A DNA stretch of 64,000 nt from an uncultured Oscillospiraceae bacterium (GTDB lineage: Bacteria; Bacillota; Clostridia; Oscillospirales; Ruminococcaceae): positions 124,001 to 188,000 of the forward strand of contig CAKSIT010000003.1 of NCBI GenBank assembly GCA_934462925.1, given 5' to 3'. The notes under the pieces were generated by a model. The model was not told the origin of the DNA and made no database searches. It was given only the letters and a program-made list of their open reading frames with translations. Shown here in pieces: positions 7,554-15,606 of the stretch. How positions within the stretch are numbered: the stretch's first letter is position 1; every line of letters begins with the position of its first letter. Made by a program: the position numbers and the translations under genes.

Positions 7554-8756
7554 ATGGAACTTTACGACGAACTTGTAGCGCGCGGACTTATCGCGCAGGT
7601 AACCGACGAGGCTGAAATCAGGAAGATGATAAACGCAGGCAAGGCGACCTTCTATATCGGCTTCGACCCTACGGCGGATTCGCTTCACGTTGGACACTTT
7701 ATGGCGCTGTGCCTTATGAAGCGCCTGCAGATGGCGGGCAACAAGCCCATAGCGCTTCTCGGCGGCGGCACGGGCATGATAGGCGACCCCAGCGGCAAGA
7801 GCGATATGCGCAAAATGCTCACCAAGGAGGACATTGAGCATAACATAGCCTGCTTCAAGAAGCAGATGAGCCGCTTTATCGACTTCTCCGAGGGCAAGGC
7901 GATAATGGTAAACAACGCCGACTGGCTGCTCAACCTCAATTATATCGACGTTCTGCGCGAGGTTGGCGCGTGCTTCAGCGTAAACAAAATGCTCACGTTC
8001 GAGTGCTACAAGCAGCGCATGGAGCGCGGACTTACGTTCCTCGAGTTCAACTACATGATAATGCAGAGCTACGACTTCTACAGGCTTTTTCAGGATTACG
8101 GCTGCAATATGCAGTTCGGCGGCGACGACCAGTGGGCGAATATGCTCGGCGGTACGGAGCTTATCCGCAAGAAGCTCGGCAAGGACGCGCACGCAATGAC
8201 GATAACCCTGCTTCTCAACTCCGAGGGCAAGAAGATGGGCAAAACCGAAAAGGGCGCTGTATGGCTCGACCCGAACAAGACCTCGCCGTTCGAGTTCTTC
8301 CAGTACTGGAGAAATATCGCGGACGCGGACGTTATGAAGTGCATAAGAATGCTCACTTTCCTGCCGCTTGAGCAGATTGACGAAATGGCGACATGGGAGG
8401 GCAGCCAGCTCAACAAGGCCAAGGAGATACTCGCGTTTGAGCTTACAAAGCTCGTTCACGGCGAGGAAGAAGCGAACAAGGCGCTCGAGGGCGCGCGCAG
8501 CCTTTTCGGCGGCAGCGGCTCTACGGAGAATATGCCCACCGTTAAGGTGGAAGCGCCCGACGGCAAGCTCGGCATACTCGACCTGCTGATGGCGGCGAAG
8601 CTTGCGCCCTCCAAGCGCGAGGCACGCAACCTTGTTGCAGGCAAGGGTATTGCGGTAAACGACGTTACCATCGAGGACGCCAACGCGCAAATCGACCTTA
8701 GCAGCGAGGTTATCCTGCGTAAGGGCAAGAAGATATTCGTGAAAATCACCCTGTAA
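7554..8756 (+). CDS. tyrS: Tyrosyl-tRNA synthetase
   Basis: The 400-residue class I synthetase charges tRNA-Tyr in the cytoplasm. The HIGH motif is HVGH at 45-48 after YIGFDPTADSL. GGGTGMIGDPSGKS follows, then the tyrosine pocket region (FGGDDQWANMLGG). The KMSKS equivalent reads KMGKT near 227-231, a variant seen in the TyrZ-like clade. An S4-type RNA-binding domain ends the protein (LAPSKREARNLVAGKGIAVND to KGKKIFVKI). The start is ATG behind AATAAGGAGAAA. The expected T-box is not adjacent: between it and tyrS lie the surface-protein gene and a MITE-like element. A strong hairpin terminator follows the stop. Confidence 0.96.
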   Translation: MELYDELVARGLIAQVTDEAEIRKMINAGKATFYIGFDPTADSLHVGHFMALCLMKRLQMAGNKPIALLGGGTGMIGDPSGKSDMRKMLTKEDIEHNIACFKKQMSRFIDFSEGKAIMVNNADWLLNLNYIDVLREVGACFSVNKMLTFECYKQRMERGLTFLEFNYMIMQSYDFYRLFQDYGCNMQFGGDDQWANMLGGTELIRKKLGKDAHAMTITLLLNSEGKKMGKTEKGAVWLDPNKTSPFEFFQYWRNIADADVMKCIRMLTFLPLEQIDEMATWEGSQLNKAKEILAFELTKLVHGEEEANKALEGARSLFGGSGSTENMPTVKVEAPDGKLGILDLLMAAKLAPSKREARNLVAGKGIAVNDVTIEDANAQIDLSSEVILRKGKKIFVKITL

Positions 8757-8763
8757 TACAAAG

Positions 8764-8791
8764 CTCCCCGCGCCGTTCGCTGCGCGGGGAG
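8764..8791 (+). terminator. Hairpin terminator after tyrS
   Basis: CTCCCCGCGC pairs with GCGCGGGGAG across a short loop directly after the tyrS stop. The T-run is weak, so termination strength is uncertain. Confidence 0.6.
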
Positions 8792-8805
8792 AATTATGTT
8801 TACGA

Positions 8806-8834
8806 AAAACCGCCGTTGAACAGTCAGCGGCGGT
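8806..8834 (-). terminator. Terminator for the minus-strand phosphodiesterase operon
   Basis: On the minus strand ACCGCCGCTG pairs with AACGGCGGT and runs into TTTTTCG, just after the stop of the gene at 8839-9507. It stands back to back with the tyrS terminator. Confidence 0.65.
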
Positions 8835-8838
8835 CTGT

Positions 8839-9507
8839 TTATGTAAGTATGAACTCCGTGTATTCTATCTCCGTTTGCTTGTCGAAGCCGCCCGCAGCCG
8901 CGAAGAAATGCGCCTGCGCGTCCTCGGCGGGGGAGAAGCCGTGCGCGCATTTTACGTCGGCGCGCTTTGCGAACGCCCCGCGCAGCTGCTCGACGCGGCG
9001 GGTGTATTCGCCCATGTTGCAGCCCTCGTCCGCGCAGCCGAGGAACACCCCGCGCTGTGCGCACCTAAAGAGCTTTTCCGTAAGCACAGAAAAGGGTCTG
9101 TCCATAGAAAGCTCCGCTGTGAATATAAGCCCGCCCTGCGCCAGAAAGCCGCAGAGAATCGCGCCGAACTCGCGAAATCCTTTGTCCGCAAGCCCTGCGT
9201 TTATGCACCCGAAAAGCAGCGCAGCCTGCCGTTTTACCTCGGCGGCTCTGTCCCACCTGTCGGGAACGCAAATCGGACGTACCGCCTTACCGGTTTTAAG
9301 CAGCCGCCCCAAGTTGTTCATCGGGGCGAAGCTGCCCTTGTCGCTTTCAAAGCAAACCGCGCAAACTGCGCACGGCTCAGGCATGCTTTCGCACCATGAA
9401 ACGGCGGCGGTAACGGAATCCTCGTCGCTTAAATCCACACCGTAAACAGGGGCGCACGGTGCGGGTACGTTAACGCCAAAGCAGCCCCTAACAACGTCCT
9501 CGTCCAT
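8839..9507 (-). CDS. Hypothetical protein, operon partner of an EAL phosphodiesterase
   Basis: The 222-residue product starts with ATG behind AAAGGGGCGG. It has no signal peptide or membrane helix and is cysteine-rich (about a dozen Cys spread along the chain, including SMPEPCAVCAVCFES and CINAG). It is encoded 24 bases downstream of the GGDEF-EAL gene on the same strand, so the two are almost certainly co-transcribed. I do not recognise the family. The cysteines do not form an obvious CxxC zinc ribbon, though a metal or redox role is possible. Its link to c-di-GMP signalling is inferred from position only. Confidence 0.6.
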   Translation of the reverse strand: MDEDVVRGCFGVNVPAPCAPVYGVDLSDEDSVTAAVSWCESMPEPCAVCAVCFESDKGSFAPMNNLGRLLKTGKAVRPICVPDRWDRAAEVKRQAALLFGCINAGLADKGFREFGAILCGFLAQGGLIFTAELSMDRPFSVLTEKLFRCAQRGVFLGCADEGCNMGEYTRRVEQLRGAFAKRADVKCAHGFSPAEDAQAHFFAAAGGFDKQTEIEYTEFILT

Positions 9508-9531
9508 AATTCACCGCCCCTTTCTGTGTGA

Positions 9532-11196
9532 TTATCCGCACATAAAGCTGCGCAGGCGCGTTTCAAACATCTCATGCGGCATGGGTCTGTCAAAGAAGAA
9601 GCCCTGCGCGCGGAAGCAGTTGAACGTTTTGAGCAGGTCTACCTGCTCGATAGTTTCAACGCCCTCTACAATGCACTCGAGCCCAAGGCTCTGCGCCATT
9701 GCAATTACGTATTTCAGCATTATCTTCTTCTGCTCGATATCCGCCGAGTTCAGGTCGCGCTTGTCGGGCAGGAAGCTCTTGTCTATCTTAAGCACGTTCC
9801 ACGGAAGCTCGCGGATAAGGTTGAGCGACGAGTAGCCGATACCGAAATCGTCTACGCTGGTGCTGATACCCTGCGCGCGCAGCCCTGTCACAATGCGCTT
9901 AAGCTCGGTGAAATCCACATCCGTGGTGGTTTCGGTAAGCTCTATTTCAATGTACTCATGCGGCACGGAATGCTTGTTTATTATCTCCATGATGTTATCG
10001 AGAAGCTCGGGGTTGCCAAGGTGAACGCGCGAGAGGTTCACGGAGATTTTAACAACGTTAAGCCCAATGTCGAGCCACCGCCTGATATCGCGGCACACAT
10101 GGTCGAGCATATAAAAGTCTAGCGTGCATATGCTGTGGTTGCGCTCCAGCACGGGAATAAACCGCCCGGGCTGAATCGTTTCGCCGCCGTGCTGCCAGCG
10201 GCACAGCGCCTCCGCGCCCGTTAAGGCGTAGCTGCTAAGGTGCGCCTTTGGCTGGTAGAACACGTGGAACTCCTCGTTCTTTATAGCGGCAGGGAACAGG
10301 CTTTCTATCGTTTTCGCGTCGTCAATGTTCTTCCTGAGCTTCTCGTCGTAGAACACATACGGCGCTCTCGAGCTGCTGCGCGCCGCGCCAAGCGCTTCGC
10401 TCGTCCTGTCCATTATGTCCGCGCTTTCAGCGCAGTCCTCGGGAATCTCGTACAGACCCACACGCGCGCTTACGATAACCTCCGAGCCGTTCATCTCAAC
10501 GGCTGTGCCGCTTAAGTACTCGATAATATCGTTTACGCGCCATTTGTAGAACAGCACGACAAAGTTGTCCCCGCCTATGCGGCAGATGTACTCTTTATTG
10601 GTAAGCGCGCTCTTTAGGCCGCTTATAAAGCGCCCTAAAATTATCGTCCCGACATCTCTGCCATAGTTGCGGTTAATAACCGAAAGCCGCCTTATATTGA
10701 AGTACGCCGCGCAGTACCTGCCAATTTCGCCCTTTGAGATAAGCTCCGAAGCGATTTTGAAGTAGTACTGCATGGAATACACGTCAAGCGTTCTGTCGCG
10801 GTACACCATATGCTCCGCGGTAGCCATAACGCGGTTGCGCGAAACGTACACGAAAAGCAGCGAGATAAGCGTTCTTATTCGGGCGCTGTCGGCGTCGTCC
10901 CACTCCGCGCCCTTTGCGGGGTAAACGTAGTAGACGGCCGTCCTGTCCTCGTCGATGGTATGGTTAAACGCAACGGGGGGCATTCCCGCTTCCTCCGCTG
11001 AATAAACCACCCTCTTAGGGGAAGGCTCGGAGCAGTCGGCGCTGCTGAACACAGCCGCCTCTATCCTCGCCACGCGAAGCATTCCGCATATTTCGCGCAG
11101 GGCGTTCTCCTCTGTCGCGCCGCCGTGGGACAAACCGTCCATATGTGCTACAAATCTGTCGAACGCCCTTGAATAAGACGCTTCATCAATGCTCAT
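9532..11196 (-). CDS. c-di-GMP phosphodiesterase: GAF-like sensor, degenerate GGDEF, EAL
   Basis: The start is taken as ATG 11196, behind TAGGAGAG; a longer in-frame start at 11259 has no ribosome site. The protein has 554 residues. An N-terminal GAF-like region (about 20-140) is followed by a GGDEF domain whose active site reads GGDNF (208-212), so cyclase activity is doubtful. The EAL domain (about 300-550) has the intact EAL motif at 329-331 plus IEIELTETT, DDFGIGYSSLN and EGVET, the metal and catalytic residues of active phosphodiesterases. It should hydrolyse c-di-GMP to pGpG, perhaps with GTP binding at the degenerate GGDEF as an allosteric input. No membrane segments are visible, so it is probably cytoplasmic. 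Confidence 0.88.
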   Translation of the reverse strand: MSIDEASYSRAFDRFVAHMDGLSHGGATEENALREICGMLRVARIEAAVFSSADCSEPSPKRVVYSAEEAGMPPVAFNHTIDEDRTAVYYVYPAKGAEWDDADSARIRTLISLLFVYVSRNRVMATAEHMVYRDRTLDVYSMQYYFKIASELISKGEIGRYCAAYFNIRRLSVINRNYGRDVGTIILGRFISGLKSALTNKEYICRIGGDNFVVLFYKWRVNDIIEYLSGTAVEMNGSEVIVSARVGLYEIPEDCAESADIMDRTSEALGAARSSSRAPYVFYDEKLRKNIDDAKTIESLFPAAIKNEEFHVFYQPKAHLSSYALTGAEALCRWQHGGETIQPGRFIPVLERNHSICTLDFYMLDHVCRDIRRWLDIGLNVVKISVNLSRVHLGNPELLDNIMEIINKHSVPHEYIEIELTETTTDVDFTELKRIVTGLRAQGISTSVDDFGIGYSSLNLIRELPWNVLKIDKSFLPDKRDLNSADIEQKKIMLKYVIAMAQSLGLECIVEGVETIEQVDLLKTFNCFRAQGFFFDRPMPHEMFETRLRSFMCG

Positions 11197-11277
11197 CGTA
11201 AACACTCTCCTAACACTTCCCAAGAGTTCAGCGCCGCCGACCTTGTGCGGCGTATACAAAAAACATTCTTTGACTAA

Positions 11278-11306
11278 ATTTTATCATATTTTTGCTCATA
11301 TGTCAA
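11278..11306 (-). promoter_or_regulatory. Promoter for the GGDEF-EAL operon
   Basis: On the minus strand TTGACA (11301-11306) and TAAAAT (11278-11283) are separated by 17 bases, about 80 bases upstream of the chosen start. The rest of the 320-base gap to the next gene shows no gene. Confidence 0.75.
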
Positions 11307-11452
11307 CCACATTTTGCACAAAATTAGGATTTTAACACCGCGCAGGCGCGCATTTTACATAATCGGCGGGAACGCCGCCGCGCGGTTTTTGCGCGCAGGC
11401 GCGGGAAAATCAGCTGCGTGCGTTCGCGCGGTATAAAGCGCCGTAAAAACGC

Positions 11453-11481
11453 TTGCTTTTGGGGGAAAATTGTGATATAAT
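11453..11481 (+). promoter_or_regulatory. Promoter for the transglutaminase-like lipoprotein
   Basis: TTGCTT (11453-11458) and TATAAT (11476-11481) have 17-base spacing, ending 35 bases before the ATG. Confidence 0.7.
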
Positions 11482-11516
11482 ATTTTTGACTTCAGGTTAT
11501 TGAAAGGAATCGCGCT

Positions 11517-13340
11517 ATGAAAAAGTCTGCTATTAAGCTTTCCGTGCTTCTTGCCGCCGTTATACTTGTCAGCGGGTGTAATGCCGCTGAAAATTCGTCC
11601 GTCGTAATCTCCGAACCCGCTGTCGGCGATTCGGAGGAAACTCTGTCTTCGCCCGCAGACGGCACGGCGGAGAGCGCTTCTGCTGCTGTAACAGACGAAG
11701 CTTCCTTTGAAACGGAGGAGGAAACCACCGACGACGGCTACGTTGTAAATAACCCTGTTGGCACAGAGCAGGGCGACTACACAGTAGGCGGCTATGCCCC
11801 AACAACAGCAGATTCAAGGTATAAAGACAATGGCATAATGTCATGGGCAACAAATGAGGGTATTCAATTTGACAGAACTCAAATCCAAGACCTATACAAT
11901 TTCGTAAAATCAGGGTACACCAGCGCAAGGACAGTAGACGCAAGAATCCAGTCAAGAAAAGGTGGCACAGACAACCCCAGAATAGCATGGTATGAGAGTT
12001 ATGAACTGGGCAAAGATAACGTCTTTGTAACAGGTTATAAGGATGGCTATGTTGGTAATACAATAACAGTAACTTATGAAAATATGACTTGCAGCGATAA
12101 GTTACTAGAGTTATTAAAAAAGCCTATGGCAGCAGATACAGATGGTGATGGAGCATTTGAGTCCCAAACAGAAAACTGGGACGCTTTGTTGAAATTAAAT
12201 GAAACAGAAGATGTAATGAAAGAGTTATGCAGTACAGCCGAAGATACATCAATAACATATAATTTCCGAAATTATTGTGGTGATATAATAGAATTGGGTA
12301 TAAGAGGTCCAAACGTAAACAGTCATTCAGCATATTTAAATATAGATGATACAGAAAAGGAACAAAGATTAGCAGGAGTAGATTACACATTAACTTGTGA
12401 TGATGACCCAGAAGCATTCAAGTTAATAACAGGAGACGAGTTAAAGAATTATTATGACTTCTCAACAAAGTATGGTTTAAGTTTTAATGAGGGAGAAACT
12501 CAATGTTTAGTAGACAGAGGGTTATTAGATTATAGACAACCAGTAACCCGTTGTGACACCTACAGCGCCGCAGGCGTAACAAAATCAAATTCATTAGGAG
12601 CAGGAGCGCAATACTATGCCGGCGTAAAACCAGGCATCTATCACTGCACAATCACACTAAAAGATGGTAAGCAGATACCTATTGTAATAGAGAACTTACC
12701 AATCCACTATGAAAATATGTTATGGGGCTGTCGTACTCAGGCAGAAATGGATGTCTGCGTAAAGTTCGCCCAAAACCACTGGCAAGGAGTATACGGACAA
12801 TACATAGGTGGAACGGGTATAAGAGCAAATAATAAAAGAGGTAAAGGAACAGATAAGGAATTATTAAAAACAACAGATGATTACACAGAATTTGTAGAAG
12901 ATTTTAATAGTATAAAGCGTACAACATATGAAGGCGAAGTAGTAAGGTTAAAGAATACAGAACAAGCCGCAAACTGGTGGAGGCATTACACAGGAATAAA
13001 TACAGAATACTATGCAAGAGGGGTAAGTGGTACTTACAGGGCTTTAGATGCAATGACAAGAAAAGGCGGCGACTGCGAAACTTATTCGGCATTCATTTCA
13101 TGTATGCTGAACGTGACAGGGTACACAACAAGGTATATTACAGGCGGCAACCACGCATGGTTAGAAGTAAAAGTACCGGCGGAAATAAACGAATCGGGTA
13201 AAGACCTATGGTTAGCAGTAGACAATGGCACTTTAATGAATGTGGTGACAGATTTAGAAAAAGAAGCCATGATAAAGACAACAGTATATACTGAAGTCAA
13301 GGGCTGGGACACCTACTGGAACGCAGATATGCCAAGATAA
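11517..13340 (+). CDS. Lipoprotein with C-terminal transglutaminase-like domain
   Basis: The 607-residue product has a lipoprotein signal (VILVSGC, lipidated Cys21), then a Ser/Glu/Thr-rich linker to about residue 90. A large extracellular region follows, and near the C-terminus a transglutaminase-like core: Cys520 in GGDCETYSAF, His546 in GNHAWLEV, Asp569 in AVDNG. All three catalytic residues are present, so it may be a cysteine protease or a crosslinking or amide-modifying enzyme on the outer face of the membrane. From about base 11800 the DNA becomes markedly AT-rich, with TTA, ACA, GCA and AGA codons, unlike the signal and linker segment and all neighbours. This suggests the mature domain was acquired horizontally. 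A terminator follows. The substrate is unknown. Confidence 0.78.
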   Translation: MKKSAIKLSVLLAAVILVSGCNAAENSSVVISEPAVGDSEETLSSPADGTAESASAAVTDEASFETEEETTDDGYVVNNPVGTEQGDYTVGGYAPTTADSRYKDNGIMSWATNEGIQFDRTQIQDLYNFVKSGYTSARTVDARIQSRKGGTDNPRIAWYESYELGKDNVFVTGYKDGYVGNTITVTYENMTCSDKLLELLKKPMAADTDGDGAFESQTENWDALLKLNETEDVMKELCSTAEDTSITYNFRNYCGDIIELGIRGPNVNSHSAYLNIDDTEKEQRLAGVDYTLTCDDDPEAFKLITGDELKNYYDFSTKYGLSFNEGETQCLVDRGLLDYRQPVTRCDTYSAAGVTKSNSLGAGAQYYAGVKPGIYHCTITLKDGKQIPIVIENLPIHYENMLWGCRTQAEMDVCVKFAQNHWQGVYGQYIGGTGIRANNKRGKGTDKELLKTTDDYTEFVEDFNSIKRTTYEGEVVRLKNTEQAANWWRHYTGINTEYYARGVSGTYRALDAMTRKGGDCETYSAFISCMLNVTGYTTRYITGGNHAWLEVKVPAEINESGKDLWLAVDNGTLMNVVTDLEKEAMIKTTVYTEVKGWDTYWNADMPR

Positions 13341-13344
13341 CAAT

Positions 13345-13384
13345 AAAGGGGTATCCGCCAATAGCGGCTGCCCCTTTGTTTTTT
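13345..13384 (+). terminator. Terminator after the transglutaminase-like gene
   Basis: AAAGGGG and CCCCTTT pair with an inner CCGC/GCGG, followed by GTTTTTT. Confidence 0.8.
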
Positions 13385-13400
13385 GGTAAAATCCAAGCTA

Positions 13401-13429
13401 TTGACCTTTAAGCGCATATGTGGTACAAT
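13401..13429 (+). promoter_or_regulatory. Promoter for the MBL-fold hydrolase
   Basis: TTGACC (13401-13406) and TACAAT (13424-13429) have 17-base spacing, 41 bases before the start codon. Confidence 0.75.
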
Positions 13430-13470
13430 AAAAGAGCCTTAAAAATAAACAGGGCGAAAGGAAGATAACC

Positions 13471-14349
13471 ATGTTTGAGCTTAACAGGGTAGGGGAACAC
13501 ACCTACTATATAGACAGCGCCGCGAACGTCGGCGTGTACGAATACGGCGGAAAGGTATGCCTTATAGACAGCGGCAGCGACAGCGACGCGGCAAAGCGCA
13601 TACTCGCGCTTATCGAGGGGCAGCGGTGGGCGCTCGACAAGGTGTTCTGCACGCACGCGCACGCGGACCACTCGGGCGGAACGGCGTATCTTAAGCGCGT
13701 TACGGGGTGCGGTATATTCAGCACGCCGTTTGACGCGGCTGTGATACAAAACGGCGAGTTTATGCCGACGTACCTTTTTGGCGGCTACCCCATGCGGGAG
13801 CTTAGAAACCGCTTTATAATGCCGCCGTGCTGCGAGTGCGGCGTTCTCGCCGAAAAGGAGCTGCCTGCGGGCATGGAGATGACCCGCCTTGACGGTCACG
13901 ACTTCGAGCAGACCGCGTTCAGAACGCCCGACGGCGTGTGGTTTATTGCGGACGCCGTGGTAAGCCCTGAAACGCTTAAGAAGTACAGAATAGACTTCCT
14001 CTATGACATAGAGGAACACCTGCGCTCGCTTAAAAAGCTTGAAACGCTCGAGGGGCGGCTGTTTATCCCCGCGCACTACACGCCGCTTGAGGAAGTTGCC
14101 GAGCTTGCCCGCGCAAACGCTGCGAACGTCTACGACGTAGCCGAGGTGATAAAGCGCCATTGCAGGGACGGCGTTACGACTGACGAGCTGCTGGAGCGGC
14201 TTTTCACGGAGTTCGGCATAAAGCTATATCTTATGCAGTACGCGCTTGTGGGGTTCACAACGCGCTCGTACCTGTCGTGGCTGTGCGGCAGGGGAGAGAT
14301 AGCCCCGCGCTTCGAGGGAAAGCGACTTTTGTGGCAGACTGTGGAATAA
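13471..14349 (+). CDS. MBL-fold metallo-hydrolase
   Basis: The 292-residue cytoplasmic protein has the metallo-beta-lactamase metal motif THAHADH, with H62, H64, D66 and H67. Further metal ligands follow in LDGHDFEQTAF, FIADAV and FIPAHYTP. The C-terminal 80 residues form a helical, winged-helix-like tail (HCRDGVTTDELLERLF). The closest type is the glyoxalase II/RNase Z-like hydrolase group, whose members cleave thioesters, lactones or phosphodiesters; the substrate cannot be told from sequence. It is a single-gene unit with its own promoter and terminator. Start is ATG behind GAAAGGAAG. Confidence 0.82.
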   Translation: MFELNRVGEHTYYIDSAANVGVYEYGGKVCLIDSGSDSDAAKRILALIEGQRWALDKVFCTHAHADHSGGTAYLKRVTGCGIFSTPFDAAVIQNGEFMPTYLFGGYPMRELRNRFIMPPCCECGVLAEKELPAGMEMTRLDGHDFEQTAFRTPDGVWFIADAVVSPETLKKYRIDFLYDIEEHLRSLKKLETLEGRLFIPAHYTPLEEVAELARANAANVYDVAEVIKRHCRDGVTTDELLERLFTEFGIKLYLMQYALVGFTTRSYLSWLCGRGEIAPRFEGKRLLWQTVE

Positions 14350-14356
14350 CGGAAAA

Positions 14357-14381
14357 GCCCCCGACGGCAAATGTCGGGGGC
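14357..14381 (-). terminator. Hairpin between convergent genes, terminating the fucO operon
   Basis: GCCCCCGAC pairs with GTCGGGGGC. On the minus strand it runs into CTTTTCC, so it mainly serves fucO; it may also act on the plus-strand hydrolase. Confidence 0.65.
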
Positions 14382-14399
14382 GATGTTGTCTGATAATCG

Positions 14400-15548
14400 T
14401 CAGATAAGCTTCTTGTAAAGCTCGGTAATCTCCTCAACGGAGGTGTCGCGCGGGTTGCCGGGTCTGCACGCGTCGTCGTAAGCAGACTGCGCAAGGAACG
14501 GGATATCCTCGGGCTTTACGATGTCCTTAAGGTCTGCGGGAATGCCAACGTCGTGGGAGAGCTGTTTTACAGCGTCGATAGCAGCCTTTCTGTATTCCTC
14601 CTGCGACATCTTTTCCGTACCCTCAACGCCCATTGCCTTTGCGATATCACGGTACTTTTCGCCCGTGCAGGGAGCGTTGTACTCCATTACCGTGGGCAGG
14701 ATTATTGCGTTTGCAACGCCGTGGGGGGTGTCGTAAAGCGCGCCCAGCGGGTGTGCCATGGAGTGTACTATGCCAAGGCCGACATTAGAGAAGCCCATGC
14801 CCGCAACGTACTGTCCGAGCGCCATGCCCTCGCGCCCCTCGGGCGTGTTAGCTACAGCGCCGCGCAGCGACCTTGCGATAATCTCCACAGCCTTTATGTG
14901 GAACATATCCGAAAGCTCCCATGCCGCCTTTGTGATATAGCCCTCGATTGCGTGGGTGAGAGCGTCCATGCCTGTTGCGGCGGTAAGTCCCTTAGGCATA
15001 GAGGACATCATGTCGGGGTCTACAAAAGCCACAACGGGAATGTCGTGCGGGTCTACGCAAACCATTTTGCGGTTCTTTTCAACGTCCGTTATAACGTAGT
15101 TAATCGTAACCTCCGCCGCCGTGCCTGCGGTTGTGGGAACGGCGAGAATAGGCACGCAGGGCTTTTTGGTGGGAGCAACGCCCTCGAGCGACCTTACGTC
15201 GGCGAACTCGGGGTTGTTGATGATTATGCCGATAGCCTTAGCCGTGTCCATGGAAGAACCGCCGCCGATAGCTATGATGTAGTCCGCGCCGCTCTTTTTG
15301 AACGCCTCAACGCCCGTCTGAACGTTCTCGATAGTGGGGTTTGGCTTGATATTGTCATATACCTCGTAGGGAAGCTTGTCCGCGTCAAGCACGTCAAGCA
15401 CCTTTTTGGTAACGCCGAACTTGATAAGGTCGGGGTCGGAGCATACGAACGCCTTTTTGAAGGCTCTGCCCTTTGCTTCTGTCGCGATGTTTGCGATAGC
15501 GCCCGCTCCGTGGTAGGAGGTTTCGTTAAGAACAAATCTGTTTGCCAT
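14400..15548 (-). CDS. fucO: Lactaldehyde reductase / 1,2-propanediol oxidoreductase (iron-containing ADH)
   Basis: From ATG 15548 (behind AGGAAAGGAA) the protein has 382 residues and aligns by eye along its whole length with E. coli FucO: MANRFVLNET, IAIGGGSSMDTAKAIGI, NNPEFADVRSLEG, PTTAGTAAEVTINYVITD, CVDPHDIP, MDALTHAIEGYIT, ALGQYVAGMGFSNVGLG, MAHPLGALYDTPHGVANA. The metal-binding His and Asp residues are all visible. It reduces L-lactaldehyde from fucose or rhamnose breakdown to 1,2-propanediol with NADH. It is the second gene of an operon whose first gene is a PocR-domain chemoreceptor, 58 bases upstream. A longer start at 15599 is not supported by a ribosome site. Confidence 0.93.
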   Translation of the reverse strand: MANRFVLNETSYHGAGAIANIATEAKGRAFKKAFVCSDPDLIKFGVTKKVLDVLDADKLPYEVYDNIKPNPTIENVQTGVEAFKKSGADYIIAIGGGSSMDTAKAIGIIINNPEFADVRSLEGVAPTKKPCVPILAVPTTAGTAAEVTINYVITDVEKNRKMVCVDPHDIPVVAFVDPDMMSSMPKGLTAATGMDALTHAIEGYITKAAWELSDMFHIKAVEIIARSLRGAVANTPEGREGMALGQYVAGMGFSNVGLGIVHSMAHPLGALYDTPHGVANAIILPTVMEYNAPCTGEKYRDIAKAMGVEGTEKMSQEEYRKAAIDAVKQLSHDVGIPADLKDIVKPEDIPFLAQSAYDDACRPGNPRDTSVEEITELYKKLI

Positions 15549-15606
15549 TGTTTTTAATTCCTTTCCTGTGTGATTTATCCTAAGCGGCACAAGCCGCATT
15601 CAGCCC

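Noticed and set aside
11569..12417. Leucine-rich minus-strand frames inside the transglutaminase-like gene
   Set aside because: They follow from the biased AT-rich codon use of the sense gene and show no start signals or protein-like features.
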